Assembly: GCA_037576215.1 (NCBI GenBank)
Contig: JBANDB010000002.1
Location: forward strand, 2,294,001 to 2,358,000
Length of the DNA stretch: 64,000 bases
Direction of reading: 5' to 3'
From: Armillaria gallica
Taxonomy: Eukaryota; Basidiomycota; Agaricomycetes; Agaricales; Physalacriaceae
The translations under genes were made by a program, and so were the position numbers. The notes beneath the pieces were generated by a model. The model had not been told where the DNA came from. It made no database searches and saw only the letters and a program-made list of their open reading frames with translations. Within the stretch, counting starts at the first letter, position 1. Every line of letters starts with the position of its first letter. This document shows, piece by piece, positions 1 through 12,593 of this stretch.

Positions 1-1174
<1,174 letters not shown>

Positions 1175-1434
1175 AAGCATGTTGTTACTAGACTAAGTAG
1201 TAGAAAATATTGCCAAAATATGCACGTTCTTATTACTTACGGTTGTCACCTACACCAGGCCGTCAGGACGTAGCTGATTTGAACAGGCAAAAGCTGGCAG
1301 TTCCGAGATTAGAACATGAATATCCTAAATTGTCACCGTTCGGCCTGTCTGCGCACGGCGCAAGGAGATAATTAAATAAAATACTGAAAGCATTAGAGAT
1401 GGAACCGTTACTGTAACTTATATACACCTCCATA

Positions 1435-4052
1435 TTAAACATCCACTGGTGCCTGGCCCACCGAACTAATCGGCCGCCTTGCCTTCATTCGAGGTATATG
1501 AAATCTCTTCGCGAGATTCATGGGCAACCGATCCCAGAATTTGACCAGTACCGCGAGTTTGGACATGTAAGGAACATACACTTGCTTGATCTCCCAAAAC
1601 GCAACGATGCACCAGACTATTAGGATGCCGACGACCATCCATGTCCCACTCACGAGCATTCGGTCGGATAAACTATTGGCAGTGAAACAAACTATACTGA
1701 ATGCGACCAGGAAGGAGACCACTCTGGATTTCGAGTCAGAATTCGGACAAGACCAAGTGAAGAGATACGTACGCCCACATGAGTAAGGCAGTAGGTAGGC
1801 CGTACATAATAGCCAGAGTCTCCATACCTCTATTGTTTCGTTTTTGCAAACGCAGGAATCGCCGCTGAGAAATACTTTAGTTGTAGTTGGCCATATTGAG
1901 GTGAAAGAAGCGTTCACTTGCCGAGTCTTTGGACGAGTCGTGGGCCCTCATACGAGTGCCCAGAATGATACTGCCTATGCTCGCAATCATCGAGACGTAA
2001 CTCGCTATTTGTGCCGATGAGCGTCCTCCGTCAGCACTAGCCTCGTCGACACTCTGAATAGCCAGAAAGGCAACGTTGGCGTTGAGTAAAACAGTAGCCT
2101 GTATGAAAGGGTTAGAGAATCTCGTCGTATCTATGTATCATGTGATACTCACGTAGAGAGTAACTTCTTGCCATTCAGTATTGAGTTTCTGAGTGAAGTT
2201 AGTCCAAGACGCCTTATGGGTGTGGACATGCCCATCGCCCCCGATCTTTTTCAGAGTTGCAAGGTGAATGTCGGGTGTGAAGAATAATAACGGCGAAAGT
2301 AGAGTGACGAGTAAGGTCCGTTTAGACGATGTCTCATAGATTAACTGGTCGCGCGCAAGCCGGGCACCAGGCTGACCGTGAAAGTTAATGAATCGGTTCC
2401 TAACTAGAAACTAGTTAGGCATGGCTCATAGCCACAGATATCAACTCACAAAAAGTGAACATAAAACGACCTTTTAAACGCTTAGTACATACTTAGCTTG
2501 TGACGACGAAGGACCTTTTCTTACCAATACTGCCCACAGATCCTGGACGTCGAGGTAAACCAGAAACGATAGATTCTAGACAAGAAATTGTAAATGATTG
2601 ACGCACGGAAGTGCTGAGTTCTTACTCTCGATGCAATTTGTAAGTCCCATGATTTCTTGTAGCTCGGACACGCTGTACAAGGAGGTCGAAAGCGGTGAGG
2701 TCATTGTATCTAAATGGTGGAAGAAACATATGTAAAACACCTTCAACAAGGAGAACCTACCTCCCATGTTATAAATCAAGATGTCTCTGAGCTCCTCGAT
2801 TATATCCATGGTCATTTCCATGCATGTCGGGAACAGTTGACAGTGATACCTATTCGCAGTAAGCACGAAAGAAAGACACATACGACGGCAGGTATGTACC
2901 AATACTGGGCCTCTATCTCAAGGCCAACATGGGAAGGTTCCGTGACGCCTTTGACCTCATCCCACGTGATGAGGTAGTTCATGTCGAAGTCATCCAGCCA
3001 AAAGACAGAACGAGTGTCGTGGTTTGCAAAGTAATACGCGCAACACTGTTCGCCGCTGTCCGGGTCTCGGACGAGCTCGAACACGAGATCAGCGTTTGCT
3101 GGTATTATTATATCGTTCGCGCGAATGAATTCGTAGATGTAATCAAGATACTTCATAATGCTTTGCAGTTTTTCCCGGTTACACAAATCGACGCCAGTGA
3201 ATGCCCTCTATCATGGATAATCAGAAGCCGTCCAAACCACAGTTACTGAGAATACCTTTTCCTGATGAAACCAATAGAGCGCACCTTCGGGGTGCGCGAA
3301 GGGCGTCCAACCGTGTTGAACATGATGGCTTGATAGAAATATGAGATGCCGAATCTGGAAAGAGCACGAACGTACGGAGGAAACGAAATCGTCAAAGGAT
3401 CGATCCAGTATGTACTTTCATCCGGTCTTCTAAGCTGTACATGTCAGTATTGACAAGGTAGATAGGTAGAGAGGAACACAAACATGATAACTTCTCTTTC
3501 ATATCTCTGAATTTGTTCGGGTGCTAATGGCCAAAAGGAAGGATGCACAGCAGTCAATACAGTCGGAGGAGTGCGGTTGCCTCCTAGAGGATTGCTGATA
3601 CCTTCCGCTCTGTCCTGTCCAGGGAGTGGAGGGAGTGGCCGGACATCTGTTGAGGTCGTAGGGACCACGGAGTCAAGATTCCAAGGGGGGCCGGAGTGTG
3701 TCGTAAATCCAGTAGGCAGGGAGCCCGGAAAGTATCGAGATGTAGAGTTCAGACATTCAACTGACCCTGCGTTGTGAGCTGAATGGTCTTCGGATGTGGA
3801 AGATGAGTCTATTAGAGAGGAGCGATCAGGAAGAGAGAAAACGAGGGTAGAATCTTGGGTCGGGACGAATGACAGTTTCTCTACGTTACCATCGTCCGAG
3901 AGCTTCCTCATACATCTCGTTCGGTCTTCACCTGGGATTTTACCAGCAGATTGGCCGTCGGTGGGTCGCGGACACTTCGCATAGCCTCTGTCGCGTAGAG
4001 CTCTGGAATAACGCCGGAATCGGCGTCGCAAGAAAGCCCAAAGGATAATCAT
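1435..4052 (-). CDS. Basidiomycete multi-exon membrane protein with GWTPxxHPEG motif, function unknown
   Basis: I recognise the family from agaricomycete genomes but no function is known to me. Reading on the minus strand, exon 1 encodes a basic start (MIILWAFLRRRFRRYSR) and a Ser/Pro-rich linker ending LAPEQIQRYEREV. A short exon (RPDESTYWIDPLTISFPP) joins in phase to GWTPFAHPEGALYWFHQEK, a WW-like box. Then come FTGVDLCNREKLQSI, FWLDDFDMNYLI, SHVGLEIEAQYWYHCQLFP, NRFINFHGQPGARL and ATVLLNANVAFLAI, and finally hydrophobic C-terminal segments including a stretch with VVGILIVWCIVAFW. This gives a cytosolic N-terminal region with two or more membrane spans near the C-terminus. At least ten exons are implied. 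The start at 4052 is the best in-frame ATG, but an upstream exon is possible. A truncated copy of its 5' region lies immediately upstream. Confidence 0.8.
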
Positions 4053-4243
4053 AGCCTTTAACGGTGAGCAGCCACTTGCATGATCACGAATGGCGCTCTG
4101 TAGTGCCTTTAATAGCCAGTGAAGGGACAGCGTGTATGCGGTCAGAGGACAAAGCGAAGTTGTCGCTGTACAGAGCCCAAAGCAACGTGTGGACGACAAG
4201 CACGCACACATGCCGCATGCTGCGCTATCGGACAGGATTCGGG

Positions 4244-5190
4244 TTACAGAAGTGAGCGATAATGGGGAGGCAATGCATTATGTATGCCCTGCGTGCGCGA
4301 TGACGATCTCTGCACTTGGGAAACACTTAAGATACTCAGAAAACGTCGTAAAAACGTAAAAACGAATGTGAGCGCTGTGAATTTGTGAGTGGAAACTCCA
4401 TCAGCGAACCCTACGTCCTTCGTGGGCACTATAGAGTCAGGCTGACTCGGCGATCGGCGCCGACCTTTGGTCGATAAACCGTGGTCACTGGGTGAACGCG
4501 GTATAGATGAAGATCGAGAACCATAACGGGATGAAGATTGAGAGCCATGACGGAATGAAGTAGTAGAGCGCTGGGGAGATGAAGACCGGGAGCCATGATA
4601 TGAATGTGAGAGGAAGGAGCTTCGATACACGATCACCGATATCGGTTCCTCCACATCACTGTCCATGAGCGCCATCTTCCACTTTGCACAGATTTCATCA
4701 GCAGGTTTACCGGGGTCTTGGTCGTTGGTGGGCCGTGGCATTTTGGGGGAGGCTTGGTCAAGTCGATCCCAGAAATAGCGTCGGATTCAGCGCTGGACGA
4801 GAGCCCAAAGAGCAAGAATTACTTTCAGCGGTGAGCGGTCACCTGCACGATCACAAATGTTTTCCAGCAAGCGCTGAACGTTAAACATGTCGGATATTTG
4901 TCTAGTAACAGGTGAAGCCACGATAATACTTATACTGCATAGTGCTGTAGAGCTGCTGTAGAGTGGTGCCACCCAGCGGTCAGCAAGCACGCGCGCGATG
5001 TCGTAAGATCTGTAGATACTTAAGTATAACCTGCATCGGGTTACGGTTGTCGGATGGAGGAAGTTGGATGGAGGAACACTTTTCCAGGTCGGCGTCTCAG
5101 GAGGCCGGCGAGAGAAAGTCAAGAAATTGTCGAGCAAAGGACTTGAGAAACACAAAAACTGTAACACTTGCGATAAGTCAATTCCCACAA
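4244..5190 (-). pseudogene. Decayed tandem copy of the 5' end (promoter plus first exon) of the preceding gene
   Basis: On the minus strand, SPLKVILALWALVQR followed by a TGA stop, then MPRPTNDQDPGKPADE, parallels SPLKAMIILWAFLRRR...CPRPTDGQSAGK in the gene at 1435-4052. The nucleotides align as well, and the similarity continues upstream into DNA that would be 5' untranslated (around 4860-5000 versus 4080-4210). The copy has lost the ATG at the position used in the downstream gene, has an in-frame stop, and lacks every exon after the Ser/Arg-rich linker. The stretch from 4741 to 4244 stays open for 165 codons and could still be expressed as a small SR-rich protein, but I see no support for that. 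Tandem duplication followed by truncation is inferred. Confidence 0.65.
4500..4612 (-). repeat. Imperfect ~24-30 bp repeats encoding Ser/Arg/Gly/His-rich units
   Basis: Minus-strand translation gives YHGSRSSS, RHGSQSSS and RYGSRSSS in succession. On the plus strand the unit resembles gatgaagatcgagaaccat and recurs about four times with substitutions. It lies in the linker of the decayed copy; the corresponding linker of the intact gene lacks it, so it expanded after duplication or was lost from the other copy. Confidence 0.5.
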
Positions 5191-5334
5191 CGGCGATGAA
5201 CTAACGGCAACTTTCCCATTCTATAACGAATTAAGTATGAAACTGTGGGAAATACGGTCTATTTTAAGGTTTCTAGGACACTGCTCTAGAAAGATAGCAG
5301 ACAGACCAATTGCGATGATTAATCCAGTCTTCGC

Positions 5335-7252
5335 TTATTCATACATATCTGCATCGTCCATCACTTCGATTCCAAATTTCGGCCACATCGACTTGGCTAA
5401 CATATCATTGATCCCATTATTGATGGACTTGATGACACCGTTCACTTGGTATACCCTTTTCGCCTAGAGGGCTGTCAGCACGTGCCAATTCCTCCATGAT
5501 GGCGACTTACAATGCCCACAGACACCTTGATGGACGGAGGCGAAGGTGTGTACCTCTCCAACTCGTCTTTTCCAGATCCATTGATGAGCTTCAAGATATT
5601 CTTGGCTGCAACGTCGGCCTGAAAGGACAATTAGCATAACATCCAAGAGGAGCAAACCCGAAGGCTAAACCTGAGCGTAGGCATTATGTCCAGCCTGGAT
5701 AGCACCGAATGCGTCGGCTGCGTCTCCAATGACGAAGATGTTTCCATAGGGAGTGTCTTCGAATTCTTCTTCCGAGACAGGCGTGGAGGAAGTAGAGGAC
5801 ACCGACTCCTCAGAGGGAGCATTATTTTCATCCAATGCAAGCTTTTCGAGTGCTGCCTGCAGCCTGGTAGCATCGGAAATCATGGTTGACGATTCAGCAT
5901 CAGCAGAGTTGGGTGATACCGAGACAGAAGGTGCAATTACACCAAGCTGGAGAGTCCTCAGCACATGGGCTAGCGAATTCTCTGGGTTCAACGTGGACGG
6001 GTCCATCTCCTTCAACAGCGCAGTGTTAGGAATTTGTCCTGTACAGAGCAACTAGTGAAAAACATCAGACTTCGTTGTCTCTGATATTAGAGATACGAGC
6101 ATACAAGGACATCGGCGGCGATTTCTCTCCCAGACTGTGTTCGCACAACACGCTGTCCCGCGTCGTTGACCTTGTCAACAGAACTCATGTCCAGACGCTC
6201 CCCAAGGATCATGTCAACGTTGAGCGCTATCAAGGACTGGACGACTATTCACATCGTACGTCAGCCACAAGAAGCAAAATGATAACACATTCAACCCACT
6301 CTCGACATGCATTCCTTCGTCATACTTGGGTAACAACCTCCGACGCGAATGGAGTAGGGTAACCTTTTTAGTTGGGTGAACATCAGCGATATCAGAGGCC
6401 AGCTCTATACGATTATGATGGTCAGCGGGGCTTAGACGAAATAATTGGGAAGCGGCATACGTATTCCTAAGGCCCCTCCCCCCACGACGAGCACACTGCC
6501 GGCTGCCGCGATAACCTTTTGGCTCGACTGGAGCCAGCTGATTCCCTCTGCCTTGGTTCCGTTGCATTCCGTCCTATCTTTGTCTTTGGAGTCGAGCCGG
6601 GGACCGCGAAGATTGACGGGATCGGGTAACTGCGACCCGAGAGCGTACACAGCATACTCATAGTGGAGCGTGGTGGAATGGATACCGAACTCCGGGAATG
6701 CCCGTGAGAGGACGATATGGTTTGGATGGAAAGATTCCACCTGGGCGTGAAGGACAATATGTGGCGACGGGGCTGAGGGATCTGGCAGCTGGAAAATATT
6801 GCGTGTAGGAATGACTAGTCGCGGGTTCAGTTGCAAGTATCGAGGAAGAAGGGCGTAATACATACACGCTTTATGTTCATGACCTAGGAGGACGGAGTAC
6901 CGGGGGAAAGTGTACACGTCTACAACGAGCAATTAGTTAAAAGTGACTTGTCGGTCCGGACCTTATAACATACGGTTTACATGGCTTCGAAAGAAGAAAG
7001 TCAGGACTCAGGGCTCAGCAAGGAAGCTATTCTTCCACGTACGAGTTTCTGTCAACGACAATTACCCTCCATCCTTCTGGAACCGCATTCGCGAGGAGAT
7101 GTGCTGCGCGAGCGCCTACAGAGTCGCACAGCTTTTAGAAAAATGCGGAAGCGTGCCGATTAGGGCTACTCACCACCATATGCAGCGCCTAGAACGACAA
7201 CCGTTTTCAAGGGAGCGGGGGCGGGAGCAGGGGAGACCGTGGTGGGGGCCAT
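5335..7252 (-). CDS. AIF/AMID-like FAD-dependent pyridine nucleotide-disulphide oxidoreductase
   Basis: The protein starts MAPTTVSPAPAP and runs into KTVVVLGAAYGG, which joins across an intron in phase to ARAAHLLANAVPEGW, forming the N-terminal FAD-binding Rossmann motif. A second dinucleotide motif, VLVVGGGALGIELASDI, followed by KVTLLHSRRRLL, is the NAD(P)H site. Near the C-terminus GNIFVIGDAADAFGAIQAG is the second FAD-contact motif. The last exons read AKRVYQVNGVIKSINNGIND and end MDDADMYE. Family members are NAD(P)H:quinone-type oxidoreductases related to yeast Aif1 and human AIFM2/FSP1; the substrate here is not evident. An acidic, serine-rich insert of about 70 residues (EESVSSTSSTPVSEEEFED at its end) precedes the GDAAD motif. 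No mitochondrial presequence is obvious. The gene is divergent from the Ca2+ ATPase gene. Confidence 0.88.
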
Positions 7253-8968
7253 TCTAGATGTTGATCATTCGATATGGGGATTTTTATCTGATTAGATGTT
7301 TCATGACAAATGCCAAGATAAGAAAAATAAGACCGAATTATCGGTAGAAAGTCCGAGCCGAAGATGATGAGAGATGATCCGAGCAGTTTTCGAAATTGCG
7401 GTGCGACTGTGATCTGCCTCGCAGGATTGAAGGACGTGAATGGCAGAAGAAAGTAGCGTGATGGGTGCACGACTTTCTGCTCCAGCGGCATGGCATGCAT
7501 GCGTAGATAAAGGTGCATATGGCGCACGACATGTCATATGCAATGCTTCAGGTTCAATTCTCGAGAACTGCGCTCCATGGCACGGTACGTCGCATCGGCG
7601 TGCTTGGTAAACTTGATGATACACGTCAGGCTGGGATCTTATTAAGTGGATAGATCAGCAGTTTGATACAGTCGACTCACAATAAGAGTCTGCCTGATTG
7701 GGCCGGAACGAAGGCTTTAATCTCCTTGCTGTGGAAGAACGAGGATCTGAGGTCGGACCTTCTTTTGCCCCAGGTCAAGCATCTTCATTTGCGCCTTAAT
7801 TTAGTGGAATGACGATGGTTCGCCGTATCAGACCGTGGCGACCCTCTGACCCTACGAAAGATGATAAAAGCATAGCCACATTCAGGAAGAGCCAATCTTA
7901 CCCGATTATCATTTGGTTCTCCCTAAATATATAGTGTCAAAAGTCTGTTCGAAAAAAAACTATATCCTATCCAGGTGGTTAAGCAGGGTGTTCGGCTTGT
8001 TGTTCGGTGTAATGTCGCCACAGGAAGAACGGGGATTAGATGCTCCAGGCTACATACTCGTTTGATATCCGCTTGCATATCCCTACTGCAAGCAGGGCCA
8101 TCCGATGAACCTGATTGATGGAAGTCATACGCGCAAATGCGAGTATTAAGAGCCTTGACGCAGTTATACAATGCTCTGTAGATGATAACATCGAACCGCC
8201 ACAGGAATTAGGTCCTAATAGTGGTACTGCAGGTCGGGAAGCAGCTCAACCGAGTGACAACTAGTAGCACTTAAGTTGAAGTGCTTAATTGCCTAGCAGA
8301 TCACGTTGGGCGTACCTGTCGTTAAGGATGGATACGGGTCCGGGGTCAGAAGTATAACATCGCAGTCCCTTGGCAGATGCTGCTGCAGCCGCTACTGACG
8401 GAAAATAACGCTACATCCAGATGTAAGCATTTAAGCAAACGTGCGTTGTATAGAACGAATCAGGCTGACTTTCTTTGATGATAATCCGTAGTCTCTGCTA
8501 TCGCACCAACAGTTCCGGTCGACTAATCGAACTCTCCTTCGTCCAATCATGATACCTGGCCCAAACATTGAATTGATACAATACACGAGAACCGCTGAGT
8601 CAACGTACCATTTCTTGCGCATACACGGTATCAGAGCTTCCAGCTTCAAGGTAAGTGTATTGTCGCTTGTCTAGCCCCTACAGTCTCTAACATCCCTAGC
8701 GTGGGGAATGAAGCCTAGAAACGGCGCTAACTATTCAAGTGAACGGCAGCAGCTACCGTAGCGCGTACGGCATCAACTAGGAAACACTGGACGTCAGATT
8801 TCCTAGCTCGAATGATAATTGCAGCGCAGTCATCGCGTTGCTACGGGTCGCTACTGGAGCAGATGCTCGCCTAGAGGATGGATGTTTGACTTGAATGGCG
8901 CCAAGCAACAAACACGTGGAGGTCAGTAATTAAAATAAATAATAATTTGTTTCCGACACTCATCTGGG
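7253..8968. other. Intergenic region between two divergent genes
   Basis: This 1.7-kb stretch separates the start codons of the flavin oxidoreductase (-) and the P-type ATPase (+). Short open frames here have no recognisable motifs, are broken by stops, and show no exon-like joins. It should hold the promoters of both genes, but I see no convincing TATA element or repeat. Confidence 0.6.
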
Positions 8969-11900
8969 ATGGGCTACGAACGAAAACGCTCAGGCCCTTT
9001 CCTTTCTCAACCTGTATCCTCGAGCTCGTCGTCGTTCTCGCGCCGTGGTCGTTCTCCTCAGCGGTCGCCCTCACCGCCAGCATCCACCTATTTCCCATTA
9101 CTAGCCTCAGATCCGGAAAATGCGCGACTACAACCTGCCCCCGATGCTGAGGCACACTTTTCCTACAGTACTACCCTTCGTAGGCATCATCTCGAGGGGT
9201 CTGTTACGACGCCGTCTGAGCTGGCATCGGCGGTGAATGCAGAAGCATCGAGTCTCTGGTCGCGCGCACTCGCTTGGGTCACTGGACAACCACCAGACGA
9301 TCACTTGGAAAGTGGAAGAGGTACGCCCAGACCGGAGCCGCCAAAGCACACCTTGTCATCGCAGTATGCCCATTGCTCTGTAGAGGTGAGCATTTCTTTT
9401 CTATCGCTTGTGTTGCTATACGATATCAAAGTAACAGGATACAATATCACATTACCGGACATCCCTTACCGACGGTTTGCTGAAGGCCGACATTCCCAAT
9501 CTGCTCGGGACACATGGATATAACGAGTTCTCTGTTGCCACGCCAGAACCTATTCTCCTCAAATTTGCCAAGACAATATACGAGAGCCCACTCATTCTCC
9601 TGCTATGCGCGAGCGCGACCATAAGCGCTATAATCGGTAACATCGACGACGCCGTTAGCATTACCATTGCCGTCCTCATCGTACTCACCGTCGGCTTCGT
9701 GCAAGAACAGCGCTCAGAGAAGAGTCTCGAGGCATTGAACAAGCTCGTTCCCCATCACTGTCACGTCATTCGCGAGCGGGAAACACTGCATGTTCTGGCC
9801 AATGAACTTGTTCCAGGTGACATTGTCACTTTTTCCACGGGCGATCGGATTCCAGCGGACTTGCGGATGGTTTCGTGTGTGGACGTGGAGATTGACGAGA
9901 GCAGTCTGACAGGTGAAACAGTGGCGCGTCAGAAAAGCACAGAGGCGTGTGTAGGCCCCACTCCGGCCGCGTTGGCAGATAGAACATGTATCGCATACAT
10001 GGGGACTTTGGTTAGGAACGGTCGTGGGACGGGCGTGGTGATTGCCACGGGGACAGATACAGAGTTTGGCACGATCTTTACCATGATGCAAGATGTAGAG
10101 GAAAAGCGGTCGCCGCTGCAGTTGAGCATGGACGAGCTCGCACAGAAGCTTTCGATGATTTCTTTTGGCGTGATTGGCCTTATATGTTTGATTGGTGTGC
10201 TTCAGAAGAGGTCATGGCTGGAAATGTTCACCATTGGAGGTATGCTAGTGCTCTTTAAATTCTCGCGGTTGTTTGAATAGTTTCTTGCAGTTTCTCTTGC
10301 CGTTGCTGCCATTCCCGAAGGTCTTCCCATAGTAACCACGGTCACTTTGGCACTTGGCGTTCAACGGATGGCACATCGGAAAGCTATTGTCAAGAAGCTA
10401 CACTCTGTTGAAGCCCTGGGATCAGTGTCCGTAATATGTTCCGACAAGACGGGTACTCTGACGAAGAACGAACAAACGGTCATCGAGGCGTACTCGGTTG
10501 ACGAGGTCATTCAGCTCGATAATGAAGCCTCTACACTACCTCCAGCTGTTCGGATGGCAATCGACATTGGTGCACTATGTAACAATGCCTCTCTGAGCCG
10601 GAACGATGACGGGAGTTTCGTCGGGCAGTCCACTGACGTTGCATTGTTAAATGTGCTTTATCAAGTTGGACTGCCTGACCGGAGAACAGTGGGTTTCATC
10701 TTCCTCCGCATCTTAGTCCATAGTCTCATACCTCGCAGACCTTCCAACGTCTCTCAGAAAAACCGTTCAACTCTGAACATAAATACATGGCAGTCAGCGG
10801 CATCCATCAAGACGCGTCATCACCCGGGAGGGAACTGTGCTATCTCAAAGGCTCTATCGATGCAGTGCTAGACCGATGCAAGTTTTACTACGTCAATGAC
10901 GAGTCGACACCCGCGTTGGACCAGAAGGCACGGAACGTCATACTGAACAAGGCCAAGGCAACTGCGTCTAGAGGTTTACGAGTCGTGGCGATGGCGTATG
11001 GGTATGGCAACGTTGACTTGACCACTACGGCAGCCGTGAATGGCAATGCCATGCTCCCCTCAGCTCCCCCAACTCGCACATCCTCCCCCGCCCCAGGATC
11101 GTCTAATATGGTCTTCGCAGGCTTCCAAGCTATGCTCGACCCTCCACGGAAAGGCGTAAGCGACTCGATCGCGCTTCTGCAAGCGGGCGGCGTCCAGGTG
11201 GTAATGATCACCGGTGACGCCGAGGAGACTGCACTTTCAATAGCGCGCAAGCTGGGTCTGAAAGTCAGCTCTGATGGGAGCGGGTGTCTGACGGGCGCTG
11301 CTATCGACAGGATGAGCAAAGAGATGTTGATGGAGCGAGTAGGACATGTGAGCGTCTTTGCGAGGACGACGCCGAGACATAAGATGGCGATCGTACGGGC
11401 GTTCCAGGCGAGAGGGAAGATTGTGGCGATGACGGGCGACGGGGTTAACGATGCGCCTGCGCTGAAAATGGCGGATATTGGTGTTTCAATGGGGAAGAGC
11501 GGGACTGATGTAGCAAAGGAGGCGGCGGATGTGATATTGGTGGATGATAATTTCAGTACGATCTTGCCTGCTGTTGAGGAGGGTGAGTTTCTGGTTTCTC
11601 CGTGGTTTTCTCCTTCTGACTGATGTCATCAGGAAAATCAATATTTCATAACATACAAAACTTCCTTTCGTTCCAGCTGAGTACAGCTGCAGCCGCACTG
11701 ACGCTGATCACGCTTAGTACGATGCTCGGGCTGAGCAATCCGTTAAATGCGATGCAAATCCTATTTATCAATATTCTGATGGATGGTGAGCTCTTACCTT
11801 CGATGACGTAGAAGACGGGATTCATTTCTTCTTAGGTCCTCCGAGTCAGAGTCTGGGCGTTGACCCCGTAGATCCCGCTGTGATGCGACGACCTCCCCGA

Positions 11901-12404
11901 AAGAAAGACGCGTCGATTATAACGAAGCGCGTCCTGTATCGTGTCCTCTTCTCGGCTTCGATCATTGTGTTTGGAACGTTGTTTGTGTATATCTTTGCTC
12001 TCGAGGACGACAGGATGTCTAGGAGGGAGCAGACGATGGTAAATTGCATTTCTTCTCTCTTTACGCGCACGTGGGACTCACGAGATCTTTTTTCGTAGAC
12101 GTTTACGGCCTTCGTCTTCCTTGACCTTGTTTCGGCAATCCAAAACCGCGGTTTGGGATGCGGGCTAACGCACAACAAGATGTTGATAACGACAGTAAGC
12201 ATATCCGCGATTACGCAGATAGCGCTCGTATACGTCCCGGTCATGCAGTCTGTGTTCCAGACGGAGGGGTTGAGGATGGGTGATTTGGGCGTGATACTAG
12301 GGCTAGCGGCTACGAGTATGTGCTTGCATGAATGCAGACGACGGTGGGAGAGGAAAGGAATAGAAGAGAGCGAGAGGTGGGGTAGAGTTGGGGAGATGGT
12401 TTAG
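8969..12404 (+). CDS. PMR1: Golgi-type Ca2+/Mn2+-transporting P-type ATPase (SPCA)
   Basis: Pumps Ca2+ and Mn2+ into the Golgi/secretory lumen. Exon 1 (8969-9385) encodes a Ser/Pro-rich cytosolic N-terminus ending SVE, joined at 9438 to [15 protein letters not shown] and HGYNEFSV. Visible motifs in order are [16 protein letters not shown] and ESSLTGE (actuator domain), VAAIPEGLP (TM4 ion site), [13 protein letters not shown] (phosphorylated Asp), [11 protein letters not shown] (nucleotide domain), [23 protein letters not shown] (hinge), and FINILMDG followed across an intron by [13 protein letters not shown] (TM6 and loop, diagnostic of PMR1/SPCA rather than PMCA or SERCA). At least six introns are present. 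The length of about 980 residues fits the family (yeast Pmr1 is 950). No EF-hand is seen at the N-terminus. All catalytic motifs are intact. Confidence 0.96.
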
Positions 12405-12593
12405 CGAAAAATTATATATAGGGACGGTTCTTGGTTTACATTTGTACAGGATAAGTAGAGATAATTTATCTTTCAATCATTCGAAACGTAATACGAGTCG
12501 AAAGGCCTAATTGGGAAGAATCGCGTGTTCGACGCGCGTGAACCTGGTGTAGGCTGCTCGTCTCTCTTGCCCACCACTTCAACATTGACAACC

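Noticed and set aside
9714..10091. 125-codon minus-strand open frame
   Set aside because: Antisense shadow of the PMR1 actuator-domain exon, whose motifs are unmistakable on the plus strand.
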